Assembly (NCBI GenBank): GCA_963573385.1 | Contig: CAUYLG010075596.1 | Span: 1-64,000, forward strand | Direction: 5' to 3' | DNA: 64,000 nt | Origin: Cacajao melanocephalus | Taxonomy: Eukaryota > Chordata > Mammalia > Primates > Pitheciidae | Shown here: positions 46,161 through 58,054 of the stretch, one piece after another | Layout: every line of letters begins with the position of its first letter | Position numbering within the stretch: position 1 is the first letter of the stretch | The notes under the pieces: generated by a model | Databases searched by the model: none | What the model was told of the DNA's origin: nothing | What the model saw: the letters and a program-made list of their open reading frames with translations, nothing else | Program-made: the position numbers and the translations under genes

Positions 46161-46394
46161 AATCATAAAAGAAGGGGATTTAATGGAGGAAAATGTTATT
46201 TTGAGCTACAGAATCATGAGAATTTTTTGTGGAACACCTTGGGAATTTGTTTTAGATATTGTGAACCACTACAAAAAAATATAAAATACTACCATTGTTA
46301 GTGTTGTTTCTTTAAAATTATTACTTCTTCAAAAACTGTCTAGGGACTTCTGTTTCCTTTAAATAATGGGCCAATCTATTCACTTCTTAAGAGG

Positions 46395-46625
46395 ATACTG
46401 GTGAGAAGTTTGGGATCCGAGTCAGCCCACCTGGGTTAATGTCCCAGCTGTGCGACTTTGGACAAATTACTTAACTTCTCCATGCCTCAATGTCATGACC
46501 CCAAAGTGAAGAGAATGATAATATCTTCTGCATTTGATTTTTGTGATTTAATGTGTATGAGATACTTAGAATGATGCTTGGCACATTTGAAAACTGCTCA
46601 ATTAGTGTTCATTGTTGTTGAGGAT
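46395..46625 (+). mobile_element. MIR SINE
   Basis: 'gtgcgactttggacaaatta', 'cttctccatgcctcaatgtc' and 'atgcttggcaca' in MIR order, nearly full length. Confidence 0.78.
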
Positions 46626-46627
46626 TA

Positions 46628-47059
46628 TGATGGGTTGGCTGATGCCTCTATCCCCAAAGGTGTTCACATTCACAGGAACATGAGTATATTACTTTACATG
46701 ACAATGGGGACTTTGCAGCTGTGATTAAATTAAGGATTTTAAGTCTCCTTAAATTAAGGAGAAAGAGTATTCTGAATTATCCAGTAGGCCCAATGTAATC
46801 ACAAAAGTCCTTACAATAGGGAAGCAGGAGGGTCAAAGAATGAGATGAAACCATGGAAGCTCTGCAGGTAAGGAATGCAGGCAGCCTCTAGGAGCCTAAA
46901 AAGCAAGAAAATATTCTCCCCTAGAGCCTCAAGGGCCATATTCCTGCTTGACCCATTTTAGACTTCTGACCTTCAGAACTCCAAAGGAGTAAATCCATGT
47001 CATTTTAACCCACTCATTTTCTGCTAATCAGTTACAGCAGCAACAGGAAATTAATGCAA
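46628..47059 (+). mobile_element. MaLR/MLT1-type LTR
   Basis: Begins tgatgggttggctgatgcct and ends ggaaattaatgca. It includes 'actttgcagctgtgattaaa', 'gcccaatgtaatcacaaaag', 'cattttagacttctgacctt' and 'cagttacagcagcaacagg'. It contains a small direct repeat of 'aaattaagga'. Confidence 0.72.
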
Positions 47060-47529
47060 TGAGGATGATGCCGATCCTGCTGTTGCTGACAATCTGAAAA
47101 CCAGAAGCTCCCTGACAAAATGAAGAAACAGTCTAACCAACCAGAGAAGTGCATGCTCTCCAGCCCTAGGAAGGTCTGTCAGGTAGGGGGCTTGATAAGA
47201 ACTAGGTAACTGTGCATTTGATTAAATCACCCTGTCATCATTTTCTTTAGATTTCTAAGCCACTAGTTCAAACATCAAAACAATGCTAACTACTTTACAT
47301 TTATATTTTATGACTTGTTTTTGATCATTCTCATCAATATTTTATTATGAAGTCATAAGTTTTACTTTAATTATATATTTTGTAAAGGTTTCCATCATGC
47401 TTAAGTATGATTTTCTCATGCATTGAGACCGTTGCAAGGTTCTTTTCCCCTTTGAATTATACATCCCCAGACATGTTATATAGCAGGCAAGGGGAAATAT
47501 TCAACATGCCAAAATTACTAACAACTCAA
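47060..47529. other. Non-repetitive sequence
   Basis: No feature recognised. Confidence 0.4.
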
Positions 47530-47720
47530 ATCTGCAAAGCCCTTTACAGTTCGCATGGTTCTTTTGTCAACCTCATTTTATTTTATCCTCTAAACATTGT
47601 TGTATGCAGAAAACTAGACTTGTGGAGGTTGAGAATGAATTACAGAAGTAGCATAGATAGCAAGTCTTAAAACCAGGTTTTAGCACAAGCCTCTTGATTC
47701 TAAAATCAATGCCCCTTAGG
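47530..47720 (+). mobile_element. MIR-type fragment
   Basis: 'tcgcatggttcttttgtcaa', 'gacttgtggaggttgagaat' and 'aaaaccaggtttta' are a weak MIR match. Confidence 0.45.
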
Positions 47721-48620
47721 GAGACCTTCCAAGATTTTTCAGGAAAAATTTCAGGAACTTATCTATCTGAAAAATGAAGCTTTTTCTCTCTCCCTGCTTC
47801 CTTTCTCCCTTGCTCATTTAGGAAGGACCTAAAATGTTCCAGATGTTGAAATACATGCATGTCATCTTCCCGGTGTTATGGTAAGTCCACGTCTGAAGAC
47901 TGGTTCATTAAACCATGCATAGCCCCTTGATCCGTGATTGGGGGTTGATTGTGAATTTTTTAACACTATCAATAGGTGACTTATTTCTTGGGGACTTGGG
48001 AATGTGAGTGGGGGTTGTGGAGTGAGAGAAGATAATATGACTTCTTGGCTAAAAGCCATTCTTTCAGAGTCATTCTAAGTTCAATTTTAATTTAGTGTGC
48101 TAAAACTCTAAAATGTTTGATTAAAAAAAAAAACTTGGCTGTGGCCTTTCAATATATTCTCTGGAAAGGGAATCTAAATTTAGGTTTTTGGAGCTTTGGT
48201 TTGAGGGACAAAAGGATATATTGATCACCACTAAGAAAACTGAGCACTGGAGGAGATGTTTGGGGGTTTATTTTACAGCAATCTTTACTCAGCCTGTCAT
48301 GTCATATCAGCTTGGGAACAACTGTGGAGGTAGGATTAAACAATGAAGAAATGCAGAGGAGTCTGAAGGGACCCTAAAAAGCCTGTCACTAAAAATTACA
48401 AATAAACAGAATTGGAGACATTGCTACCAGAAGAGTTAACCTTAAAGCATAATGACAATGAATCTCACCCTTTCCGTGAGGCTTTTCCTTTGACCTGAAC
48501 CAGATATAACTTCATCCACTGACAAAGTTCTATAACACCTGAGTTTTAGTATTTTTAGGGCTGAAATGGGATCCTAGAAAGCATCTAGGGGAAATGGAGA
48601 TTTCCCTGAGTACAAAATTA
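47721..48620. other. Non-repetitive sequence
   Basis: No gene, RNA or repeat recognised. Confidence 0.45.
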
Positions 48621-48624
48621 AGGT

Positions 48625-49190
48625 TAATAAAAAATAATGGCCTTACTACACATTTGAAAAAACAAATTTGACAATACAGTGGGAAAAAATCCCACACATA
48701 ATAGTAACCAAAGATACGATACTTAGGAATACATTTAGCAGAAAAGTGCAGAATCTACACAAGTGAAACAAAATCTATTGAAGCATAGAAAAAAGGTCTG
48801 AATAAAAGGAGAGTTATAGTCCTAGGTGGAAATTATGAAAATGTAAAAGATTTCAATTCTTCACAAATTAAGCTTTTAATTCAACATAATTGTCATCAAA
48901 ATTTGACTAATTTTCATTTAATGTACAAAGGATGTTCTAAAATTTGTATGGAAGTGAATACAGATAAAAAGACTTTTTTAAAAAGAACAAAGAGAAGAGG
49001 CATTTCTCTAACAGATTGCAACACATACTATAAATCTATATCCAATCAACTGATGTGATTTCAGCACAGAAATGTACTTTAAAAATCAGTGAGACAGTTT
49101 AAGAATACAGAAAGAAAATTGTGTATCTATGAGAATTTTATGAATGATAAATGTGATATTTAAAATTAATGGATATAAGTTATGATTATG
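48625..49190 (+). mobile_element. Old L1M ORF2 fragment
   Basis: 'acataatagtaaccaaagat' + 'acttaggaatacatttagca' corresponds to the ORF2 region after the RT core. Highly diverged. Confidence 0.65.
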
Positions 49191-49550
49191 TTCTACAGCT
49201 AGTAGCAGACACCTGAAAAACTATAATTTAATCAAACAGGGATATTCTCTGGTCACATTAACAAGATGCACTGGATTGCAGTTAAGTTGTTGCAAAGCTT
49301 GGGAGATCCACATTCCCTTCTGTTTTCTAATCCTCCTCCTTATCCTAAGCTCTTGCTTTCATCCTCACCATCTCATGTGTACATTGCTGCCCCTTCTTCA
49401 GTGGTTCATTCCCATTTCAGGGAGAAATAAACAAGAAAAAGAGCTAGGTTTTAGATGCAGAACTTTTTCAGAAGTCTCAGCAGGGCTGAGACTTCTGCTT
49501 CCATTTCATTGGTCAGAACTGTGTCATGTCCTCTCTGTAGCTTCAAGAAA
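49191..49550 (-). mobile_element. MaLR/MLT1-type LTR, minus strand
   Basis: 'ataatttaatcaaacaggga' at the left and 'cattggtcagaactgtgtca' + 'tgtcctctctgtagctt' at the right. It abuts the G-rich minisatellite. Confidence 0.5.
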
Positions 49551-49551
49551 G

Positions 49552-49695
49552 GATAGGAGGGGAGATGGGTGGATGGGAGGGGAGATGGACAGCTGGGAGG
49601 GGAGCTGGATGGATGGGAGAGGAGACGGATGGGAGAAGAGATGGATGGATGGGAGGGGAGATGGACAGATGGAATGGGAGACGGGTGGATGGTTA
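49552..49695. repeat. G-rich minisatellite (GGATGGGAGGGGAGATGGAC-like)
   Basis: About seven imperfect units of roughly 16-24 bases (ggatgggaggggagatgg and variants). It is purine-only on the plus strand apart from T/C interruptions. It lies where the G-rich tract of an L1MB 3'UTR should be. Confidence 0.92.
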
Positions 49696-50020
49696 GGGAA
49701 ATGTTGGTCAAAGGATACAAATATCCGCTTTGATAGGAGTAATAAGTTCAATAGCTCTATTGTACAGCATGGTGACCAGAGTTAAGAACAATGTATTATA
49801 CTTTTAAATATTGCTAAGAGAGTAGATTTTGAGTGTTCTCACCACACACACACACACACACACAAAACAAAAACACACAGATAAGTATGTGAGGTGATAC
49901 ATATAATTACCTGCATTTAGGCATGCCACAATGTATACGTATTTCAAAACAACATGGTATATGTGATAAATATATGTAATTTTTATTTGTCAATAATAAA
50001 AACTAAAGCATACAATAAAA
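49696..50020 (+). mobile_element. L1MB-type 3'UTR end
   Basis: 'gttggtcaaaggatacaaat', 'gcatggtgaccagagttaag', 'gctaagagagtagattttga', 'ataagtatgtgaggtgatac' and the final 'tttttatttgtcaataataa'. This is a distinctive 3' end that I recognise as L1MB. A CA repeat has grown inside it. Confidence 0.85.
49842..49864. repeat. (CA)n microsatellite
   Basis: A CA run interrupts the L1MB 3'UTR, followed by imperfect CA/AAAC units to 49880. Confidence 0.95.
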
Positions 50021-51234
50021 GGGATAGGACATGTAGGTTCTTAGCTGAGCACAGTGACACTGTAAGCAAATAATAAGCTTGTCTTTTCCATCAAGAAGAA
50101 AGGGAAACTGGCTAGAAAGGTATTCAACAGCATTTGCCCCACTGGGCCAGCTTCATGGGTGTGAGGCTTTTGCAGTCACACAAGACCCCATGTTTGGTAT
50201 AATGCTTTCCTATGGCAATCTTGAAATGCTTAATTGTTTTATCTTTGAACTTGTATTTTATAAGTGAAGTCCAATGGGACAATGGAACTTGTGCATGAGC
50301 AGAAGAGATATGTACAATATGCATACTCCCTGGGTCCTTGCCCCATTTGCATGTGGCATTCATGATATGCCAGGAGCAAAGAATTCTGGTAGACTCATGA
50401 TGCATAGAAATTTAGTGAGACCCAAAATAAGTGCAATGTAAGGTTGTTACATCTATAATTGAAGAAGTGGAGGTGCTGACAGCCCTGAGAGGCTGCGCTT
50501 TCCATTTAAACCAGAACTTACTTCAAACTGAAAGAAGGCAACAGTGTGTGAGAAACAAATGATCTAGGAACCCTATCATCTCCTTTCTAACTCATGTTAC
50601 TTTTCCCTGCAAGAGGTAAACACTTAAGCTTTTCAACTATGATTACATAGGGGGAAGGGAATAAGGAAGAAACCCAAATTCCTTTTCCTGTCAGTTGTTC
50701 CTTATCAGTAAGCCAAAGGTAGAGAGCATTGATAAAACATTCATGTATGAAAAAGATGAAGTCAAAAGAGTCAACTTAGTTTTGTACAGTGTTTCCACTC
50801 TTGTAAGAATGAAACACATATGAATATACAAGCTGTGACATATAAATTATGTCATTTCAGTGATTTCATATACAATTTATACATAGGGTTATAAGCATGC
50901 CCAGGGCTGTACACACAATTTGTAAGCAAATAAAAAAAAATTCCTGAGAAGACCCTGAACTCTCATCTTTGGTTAAGGAAATATCTGTTGAGTCATTAGC
51001 CAACCATAAAGCTAAGCAAGTAGAGACTTCAGTAGCTTTGGCATGCCAAAGAACAGAGACTTACAGAATTAGTTCAGAAGAGTCACTAAGCATACAACTA
51101 TTACTACAAATAACAGCAACAACAGTACACTCTGGGAAGGGAGGAGGATCTGATTTCCAGAGTTGCTGCATTATGTTATTTGCTGAGAAGTACAAATGAA
51201 GAAGGAATATTTGATGGGTCTTACAAATAATGCA
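50021..51234. other. Mostly non-repetitive sequence
   Basis: 50130-50450 ('gggccagcttcatgggtgtg' ... 'gcagtcacacaagacccc') looks like an old interspersed repeat I cannot name. The rest shows nothing recognisable. Confidence 0.4.
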
Positions 51235-51357
51235 GAAATTTGGAGTCCCTGGGTTTTACTGAGTTTCCACTGACAAGCAGTGTGCCTGTGGGAGAATTGT
51301 TCAGCTTTCGTGGGTTTCTGAGATTCCAATTGTTAAATGAAGGCATTAACAAGACAA
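51235..51357 (+). mobile_element. MIR fragment
   Basis: 'tggagtccctgggttttact', 'agcagtgtgcctgtgggaga' and 'ttgttaaatgaaggc' follow the MIR core. Confidence 0.65.
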
Positions 51358-53600
51358 TTGGAAACTTTTAAATATGTTCAAAGAACTAAAGGAAGCTATG
51401 ACTAAAGAGCTAAAGAAAAGTAGAATGATGTCTTACCAAATAGAGAATATCAATTTTAAAAAAATTATAAAAAAGAACCAAATAGAAATTCTTGAGTTTA
51501 AAAGTACAATAACTTAAAAAAATATCATGAAAGGGATTCTACCACAGGTTTCAGCAGGTAAAAGAACCAACAAATTTGAAGATAGGTCAACATACACGAT
51601 CCAGTCTGAGGCACAGAGGATAAAAGAATGAAGAAAGATGAACGAAGCCTCAGAGAACTGTAACATACAAACATACAAACGTATGCATAATAGGAGTCCT
51701 AGAAGGAAAGGAGAGAGAAAACTGGGCAGAAATAATGGCTGAAAACTTCTAAAACATGATAAAAAATATTAATGTATACATTCAAGGACTCAGAGATTCA
51801 CAACCACACACATCATAAACAACTCTATATATAAAGAAAAGGAAGAATCTTAAAAGTAATAAGAGAGGAATAACCTATCACGTACAAGGAATTTCAGTAA
51901 GATTAATGGTCAGTTTTTCATCAGAAACCATGAAGGCCAGAAAGCAGTGAGACAATATATCTGAAGTGATGAGAGAGAAAAGGTGTCAACTAAGAATTTT
52001 ATATCAGACAAAACTATCTTTTAAAAATGAAGAAGAATTTAAGGCATTCCCAGATAAACAAAAACCAAGACAGTATTGTATGTTTTGCAATACTTTTTTT
52101 CCTGCTATGTGATTTAGAGAACAACTACATAAAGCAAAACTTATAAATCTGTGTTCATGGGCATACAATATACAAAGATGTAATTTTTATGACAATAATG
52201 GCACAAAGGAATTTTATAGGAACAAAGGTTTTATATACTGTTAAAATTAGGTTGTATTAATCCAAACTAGACAGCTTTAAATGAAGATATTAATTGTAAT
52301 CCCAGGGCAACCACTAAGAAAATAACCCAAAATATATAGTAAAGGGAATGACCAAAAAAAAAAAAAAAAAGGTACATAGAAAATAATCTAACACAAAAGA
52401 ATGCAGTAATGGAAGAATAGAAGAACAGAAAGAATGAGATACACAGAAAACAATTAGAAAATGTCAAGTGTGAATCCTACATATACTAATTACAGTAAAT
52501 ATGAATGAAATAAACATTCCAATCACAAGGCAATGATTGGCAGAGTGAATTTTTAAAAACATGATTCAACTATGTACTATTAGAGATGTGCTTTCAATTC
52601 AAAGACACAGAAGATTGAAAGTAAATAAATACAAAAATATATCATACAACAGTAGCCAAAAGAGAACTGGAGTGACTATACTAATATCAGATAAACTAGA
52701 CTTGAAGACAAAAAATTGTTACTAGAGACAAAGAAGTATATTTGATAGTAATAAAGGGTTACTCCACAAGAATATATAATGATAAAAGTGTATAACATCT
52801 AATAGAGCCCCAAAATATGTGAAGTAAAATCTGACAGAATTGAAGGGTGAAATATACAATTAAACAGCGGTAATTGGAGACTTCAATATTCCACTTCCAA
52901 TGACAGGTAGAACAACTAGACAGAAGATAAACACAGAAATAGAACACTTAAACAACACTGTAAACCAACTAGACGTTTATAGAAAACTTCCAACTACAGA
53001 AGAATAAATATTTTTCTCAAGTACACACGGAACATTCTCTAGGATAGACCATATGTTAAGCCATAAAACAAATCTCAATAAATTTAAAAGGATTTAAGTA
53101 ATACAAAGTATGTTCCTCAAGCACAGACACAAAAAATGAAATTAGAAAGAAACAGGCTGGGAGCAGTAGCTTGTACCTGTAATCTCAACACCTTGGGAAG
53201 CCAAGGCTGGAGGACTGCTTCACCCTGCTTCATCCCATGTATTTGAGATCAGCTTGGGCAAGAGAGCAAGACCACATTTCTAAAAAGAAAAAAATTACCT
53301 GGGTGTGGTGGCACATGCCTGTAGTCCCAGCTACTCAGGAGGCTGAGGAGAGAGGATCACCTGAGCTGGGGAGGTTGAAGCTGCAGTGAGATGTGATCAC
53401 ACCACTTCCCCCAAGCCTGGGAGTCAGAGTGAGACCCTGCCTCAAAAAATAAAAAGAAAATTTGGCAAGTTCAGAAATATATGGAAATTAATCATATTCC
53501 CAATGACCAATGAGTCAAAGAAAAAATAATCACAAGGGAAATGAGAAAATACTTTGAGATAAATAAAAATGAAAACAAACATACTCAAAACTTATAGAAT
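51358..53600 (+). mobile_element. Old L1M: ORF1, inter-ORF and ORF2 endonuclease region
   Basis: A continuous L1M copy in which ORF1 text (about 51360-52080: 'gaaccaaatagaaattcttg', 'tcatcagaaaccatgaaggc'), a long inter-ORF spacer (about 52080-52440: 'gggcaaccactaagaaaata') and the ORF2 endonuclease region (about 52500-53600: 'ggcaatgattggcagagtg', 'acttcaatattccacttcc', 'gatagaccatatgttaagcc') are all in order. It is split by an AluJ at 53157-53455 and has an 18-A run at about 52353. No frame is long enough to act. Confidence 0.85.
53157..53455 (+). mobile_element. Alu SINE (AluJ-like)
   Basis: Begins ggctgggagcagtagcttgt, right arm 'tggcacatgcctgtagtccc', ends 'ctcaaaaaataaaaag'. A short duplication-like insert ('caccctgcttcatcccat') breaks the left arm. 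Confidence 0.92.
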
Positions 53601-53699
53601 ATAGATAAAGCTGTCAGGAATTTTTGCTCTGCCTTCATTGTTTGGAATTTATAAAAATGTGTTCAAGTGCTATAATTTCAAAACGTTTTTAATTGTTTT

Positions 53700-53815
53700 G
53701 TCAACTCCTTCATTTAACAGTAGGAGTTCCAGAAACCCAGAAAAGTTGAACAGTTCTCTCACAGCTGCGCTGCTAGTTAGTGGAGACTTGGTAAAACCCA
53801 GGGACTCCAAATTCC
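53700..53815 (+). mobile_element. MIR fragment
   Basis: 'cagaaacccagaaaagttga', 'cacagctgcgctgctagtta' and 'aaaacccagggactcc'. Confidence 0.65.
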
Positions 53816-53914
53816 TGCAGTATTTGTGTGACCCATCGAATATCCCTTTCCATCACACTTCTCAGCAAATAATGTTTTTTTCACTGCCAAAGAGTATAGT
53901 TAACTGCACATTTA

Positions 53915-54110
53915 TTTTATCTAATCCACTAGACTATGAGGTCATAAAGTGTGAGAACTTTCTTATATTTTCCAGGGTGCATTAGCATAGTACTTTGACT
54001 AGCAACTGTGAAAACACATGTTTTGCACCCCAATATAGGCATTGGGCTAGGTGGTAGAAGTAAAAGGTAAATAAGACATGGTCTTTCCCATTGAAGAAGT
54101 AATTTTTTGA
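53915..54110 (+). mobile_element. L2 3' end fragment
   Basis: 'ccactagactatgaggtcat' + 'ccagggtgcattagcatagt' are typical of the L2 3' end. 'ggtaaataagacatggtctt' follows. Confidence 0.6.
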
Positions 54111-54114
54111 GCAA

Positions 54115-55076
54115 GTGTTCAGTAACTTTTTGACTGATTAAGTAAATGGGTTTTGAAACTTAGAACTCAACAGTCCCACCTTCTTACCAACACCTGAGAG
54201 ACTTACTGAAATTCTTTAAAATATTATATTAAAAAGCTCAGCAAGAAGAAAGAGCTAGCCAGACACCAGCTTCTCCAGCAATATATTAAAACCATGAATG
54301 ACCATCCCAAACTTACATGTTTCAGACCAACAAGGTCTAAAATGAGGACCAGGTAAGCTTTTACCATCTAGACAGGCATTTTCCACTGACAAATGAGATC
54401 ATCTTCTTCCCAGTAGGTGGGTCCTGGGGGACTTCTTGCATTTTGAAACAATAAACTTAAAAGAGATTTATTTTTAAAAAATTGATAGCAGTAATAAGAA
54501 AATACATCCCTAGTTTAGAAAGTAAATTTAATTATGCATGCAATGCTAAAATACACAGGCACAGAAAGAAACCCGTAAGAAATAGATTACACTGTAGACT
54601 GGATTGATGAGGAGCACTGAGACCTGGGCTTTTCTTTAGCTCTGTTACCACCAGACACACACAAGTTCTGATAAGAAGGATTGTACCAAGCTGCTGCAGA
54701 GCTGAGACACAAATGGGTTTTACTGTCTGTGGGCTCAGGGTATAATACTGCTGCAAAATGTAGCTCTGGGAAGACCCTGTACATTTGCTTTCAGAGTGAC
54801 TCTGTCTCTTGATGCCTTGATGGATGTCTTTCCCTAAGCAAGAAGAAAAGCTCTATTATTGACAAGCTCAGTGGCAAAGGATAAAGGCTGGAACAGCTAG
54901 AGGAGAGTTCATGGGTGATAGGAGGTTTCAGAAAAGGGACCTAGAATCAGTAAGTCACAGAAACACAAGGCCCAAAGAAGGATTTTCATTTCAATATTAG
55001 TGATGGCCCAAGTCACTGAATTCAGATTTTTAGAAATCTTAACTTAGTACGTACCTGTTAGTGAAAATTTGATGAC
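54115..55076. other. Non-repetitive sequence
   Basis: No gene, RNA or repeat recognised. Confidence 0.45.
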
Positions 55077-55480
55077 TGTTTTAATCAGGATTGGATAGGT
55101 TATGCTGCTGCTAAAAAGAGAAAACAAATATCTTAGTGGATTATAATAACAAAGTTTTATTTCTTGTTCATGCAATGTCTCTCGCAGTTTGGCAGAAGCA
55201 TCTGCCCAGTGTAGTCACTCAGAGGCCTAGGCTACTAGAGCTGCCACCATCTCAAACCCTGCTGGTCACCATGTCAGAGGAAAGACTTCTCTGGAAGGTC
55301 TTAGCCTGACAGTTACAATCTGGCCAAAGGAACACATATCGGCTCCGCTCACAACTCATTCGGCAGAACTAGTCTCATGCCCACACCCAAACTTCAAGGG
55401 GCAGGAAATGCAATCCTCTTATGTACCTGAAGTCACACAGTCAGAACTATTTGGTGAATGGCATCAATGACTGATTATCA
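55077..55480 (-). mobile_element. MaLR-type LTR, minus strand
   Basis: 'cttagtggattataataaca', 'gttttatttcttgttcatgc', 'gagctgccaccatctcaaac', 'caaggggcaggaaatgcaat' and the end 'ctgattatca'. A different LTR subtype from the 45.5 kb copy. Confidence 0.6.
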
Positions 55481-56577
55481 CTGTTATCAGTGATTATGGT
55501 GATAGTCAAGGCAAAACAGAAATCCTAGCAGCTTTAGTAAACCTCTGTCTGTGCACCATCAAACCTTCAGCAATGAATGTTTAAACTCTAGGACTATGTG
55601 CCAGGCTCTGCATTACCAAACTCTAGATATTTATCCCATTATTTTGTGGTTCTACCCTATCCTGCCATTTTCAGCCCATCACTTATCTATCCACATGCAG
55701 TTTGGAATCATAACTTCCATGTCTCCATTGATTGCAGAACCCACCATGTGGATAAGCTCTGACAGCGTAATTTGTGCAACTGGAAAATACAGGTGGAATA
55801 ATTCCAGAACAGGTTCTGCTACAATAAAATATGGGCTTTGGTATGATTTGGTTTAATACCTGTAAGGAAAAGGATGCAAACTCAAATGCCTTCAGGGGAC
55901 AGACAGGTAACATAATTGCAGGAAAAAACCACTTTTAAGAGGTGGCGGCTATTGGGGGCCAAGCTGAACTGGGGAGAGCATGGCCTATCTAAAAGGCAGA
56001 GTATCTCCTCTGGATTCTTACGTAAAATCTAGGTTTTGAATTTTGGCCAAAAAAAATCTGTTTTCTAAAATTATACTTTATGAGCCAAATAAAGCATGTC
56101 CATAAGCAAAATTTTAACCGCAGGCTACCAATTTGCACCTTCTGCTGAAAGGTTTGGGTTATTAAAATACATCCCACAAGGCTGATTATTTCCTGCTAGG
56201 CCCCATGCTCACGTTTTAGGTAGCTGCCACTGGGTTAGTGATGGAAGGGGAATATGAAGCCACGGGCTGTGATGAAGTATGCCTCGTTAGATCTGGGTTA
56301 CTGAAAAAAATGAAGAGAAAGGACATGAGGATTTCCTTAATGCATTACCAATCCTTCTATAGAAATATCACTTTTTAGTAATGCTAATATCTCCTTTTAA
56401 ACACAGGGAAAATTGAAACGCACATGCAAATAAACTACAATATCCAGTTACAGATAATATAGGGCCTAATAGTAAATTTCAGGAGTACTAAATTATGTTG
56501 TGATAGTTTTATCTCATCCAGTGGACTTCTTCAAGTTTCAGCCTTGGCTCTGAGCTCCTTCTCAAAATATAAGTGAG
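55481..56577. other. Non-repetitive sequence
   Basis: No feature recognised. The 101-codon plus frame at 55551-55856 has no motif. Confidence 0.45.
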
Positions 56578-56805
56578 TGTAGCTTAGTAGTTTCAGAATA
56601 TAGACTATAGAGCCAAATACAACCTTCCCAACTGTGTAATCTTAGGCAGGTCACTTAACTTCCCTCTGCTTCCATTTTCTTATTAGAAAAATGTGATACT
56701 AATAGTATCTTCCCCTTAGGTTTGCCATGAGGATCAAGGGTCAGTAATACATGTAAAGTGCAAAGAATCTTGATGGCACAAAGCAAACGTTGAGTGAAAA
56801 TATGT
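56578..56805 (+). mobile_element. MIR SINE
   Basis: 'gtgtaatcttaggcaggtca', 'cttcccctta' + 'ggtttgccatgaggatcaag', 'tacatgtaaagtgcaaagaa'. Nearly full-length MIR order. Confidence 0.78.
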
Positions 56806-57339
56806 TATATTCATTTCTTAATGCTTTCTTATTAACTATAAGAAACTCCTGTGGTGTTTACTTCTTGCTAGAGAGAAAACATTTTCATTTCTTTTCCCAA
56901 AAACCTTTGTCTTTAATGACTATTCTTTGAGTGCCATTCAGTCTCTTGAAATAGAGGAATGTCTGTACAGCTGCAGAAACATCTTGCCAGGAGAGTCTTT
57001 CTTTTTTCAGGATTTTTCAAGTCCATTTCATAACATGGTTCTGGTCAGTACTTCTTTGGGGGGATTTCTGGTCAGCCCAAATCTTGCTGCCTGTTTTCCC
57101 ACATGCTCCTCCTTAAACTCCCATCCCACACCCTGCCCCTGGCAGATACTTTAAAACCCACTTGAACACCACAGATGAATCATTTGGCAAAATAAAGAAT
57201 AATTTCTTCACAGGGAACTCCTCGGGACTCTGTGGTGTTTTGACCATCTGCAGCCATGGAAACAACAGATGAAGTGTATGGTCATTGGAATGCTTTTAAC
57301 TCATGCTTCCTGTGGCAGAGACTACTAATTGCGTCTCAG
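56806..57339. other. Non-repetitive sequence
   Basis: No feature recognised. Confidence 0.4.
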
Positions 57340-57597
57340 TAGCCTTTTTCCCTTTCTCTTTTAGAAAGTTTTAGCTGAGCACGTCACTGCCCCACTAAAA
57401 CATTTCCCTTATGCTTGATGTTGCCATGTGAAAGTCCTGACCACAGAGATGTAAGCAGGAATGCTGTGTGCCTTCCAGGAATTCTCTTTAAAGGAAGAGT
57501 ACCAATTCTTCCTTCAAGCTTTCCTCTATTGTGATACCTCAGATATGAATATAATGGCTGGAGCTCCAGCAGCTATTTTAGACTATAAGATTTGAGA
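57340..57597 (+). mobile_element. MLT1-like LTR fragment
   Basis: 'gttgccatgtgaaagtcctg', 'gatgtaagcaggaatgctgt', 'aatggctggagctccagcag'. Same LTR class as at 19900. Confidence 0.6.
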
Positions 57598-58054
57598 CAG
57601 TGATTCTCAAAGTATAGGATGAGGACACAGAGAACAAAGCCTTGCTCAGGAGGTCCACAGAATCCTCCCTTTTCCAAATATATATCTATGTCAAGCCTAA
57701 AATGTTCTTTGTAAACTTCAAGCAAAGCAATAAATATATTGCAACAGATTGCATACAGTGCCATATATAAAATTCAAAGTGTCTTCTATTAAGCCAGAGA
57801 GAGATTTATAAAAATGGAAAAAAGTTATTCTTCTCACTAATTGTTTTGTCTTAGAAAACATTATTTTTCACAAATCCATGTTGTTGCTAACATGCAGTAG
57901 GTTTATTATTTTTATTTTAAAATGAATAAAACATGTAAAAACTTTCTCAGTTTTAATTTTTACTGCAGTAACTTATAGAAACAAAAGCTCTTTGCAGGTC
58001 TCAATAACTTTTAAGGGTGTAAAGGGATCCTGAGACCAAAAAGCTTGAAAGCTG
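57598..58054 (+). mobile_element. hAT-superfamily transposon derivative with transposase tail
   Basis: Begins cagtgattctcaaagtat and ends 'gagaccaaaaagcttgaaag' + ctg, giving imperfect terminal inverted repeats. The middle (about 57740-57840: 'aacagattgcatacag' and 'cttctattaagccag') looks like the C-terminal coding end of a hAT transposase, followed by its 3' untranslated region. Most of the transposase gene is missing through internal deletion. Possibly Zaphod/Charlie-like; the name is tentative. Confidence 0.65.

Noticed and set aside
49276..49785. 169-codon plus frame and overlapping minus frames
   Set aside because: They read through a G-rich minisatellite, where repeats without stops create open frames on both strands.
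55551..55856. 101-codon plus frame
   Set aside because: No motif, no conserved composition and no neighbouring exon signals.
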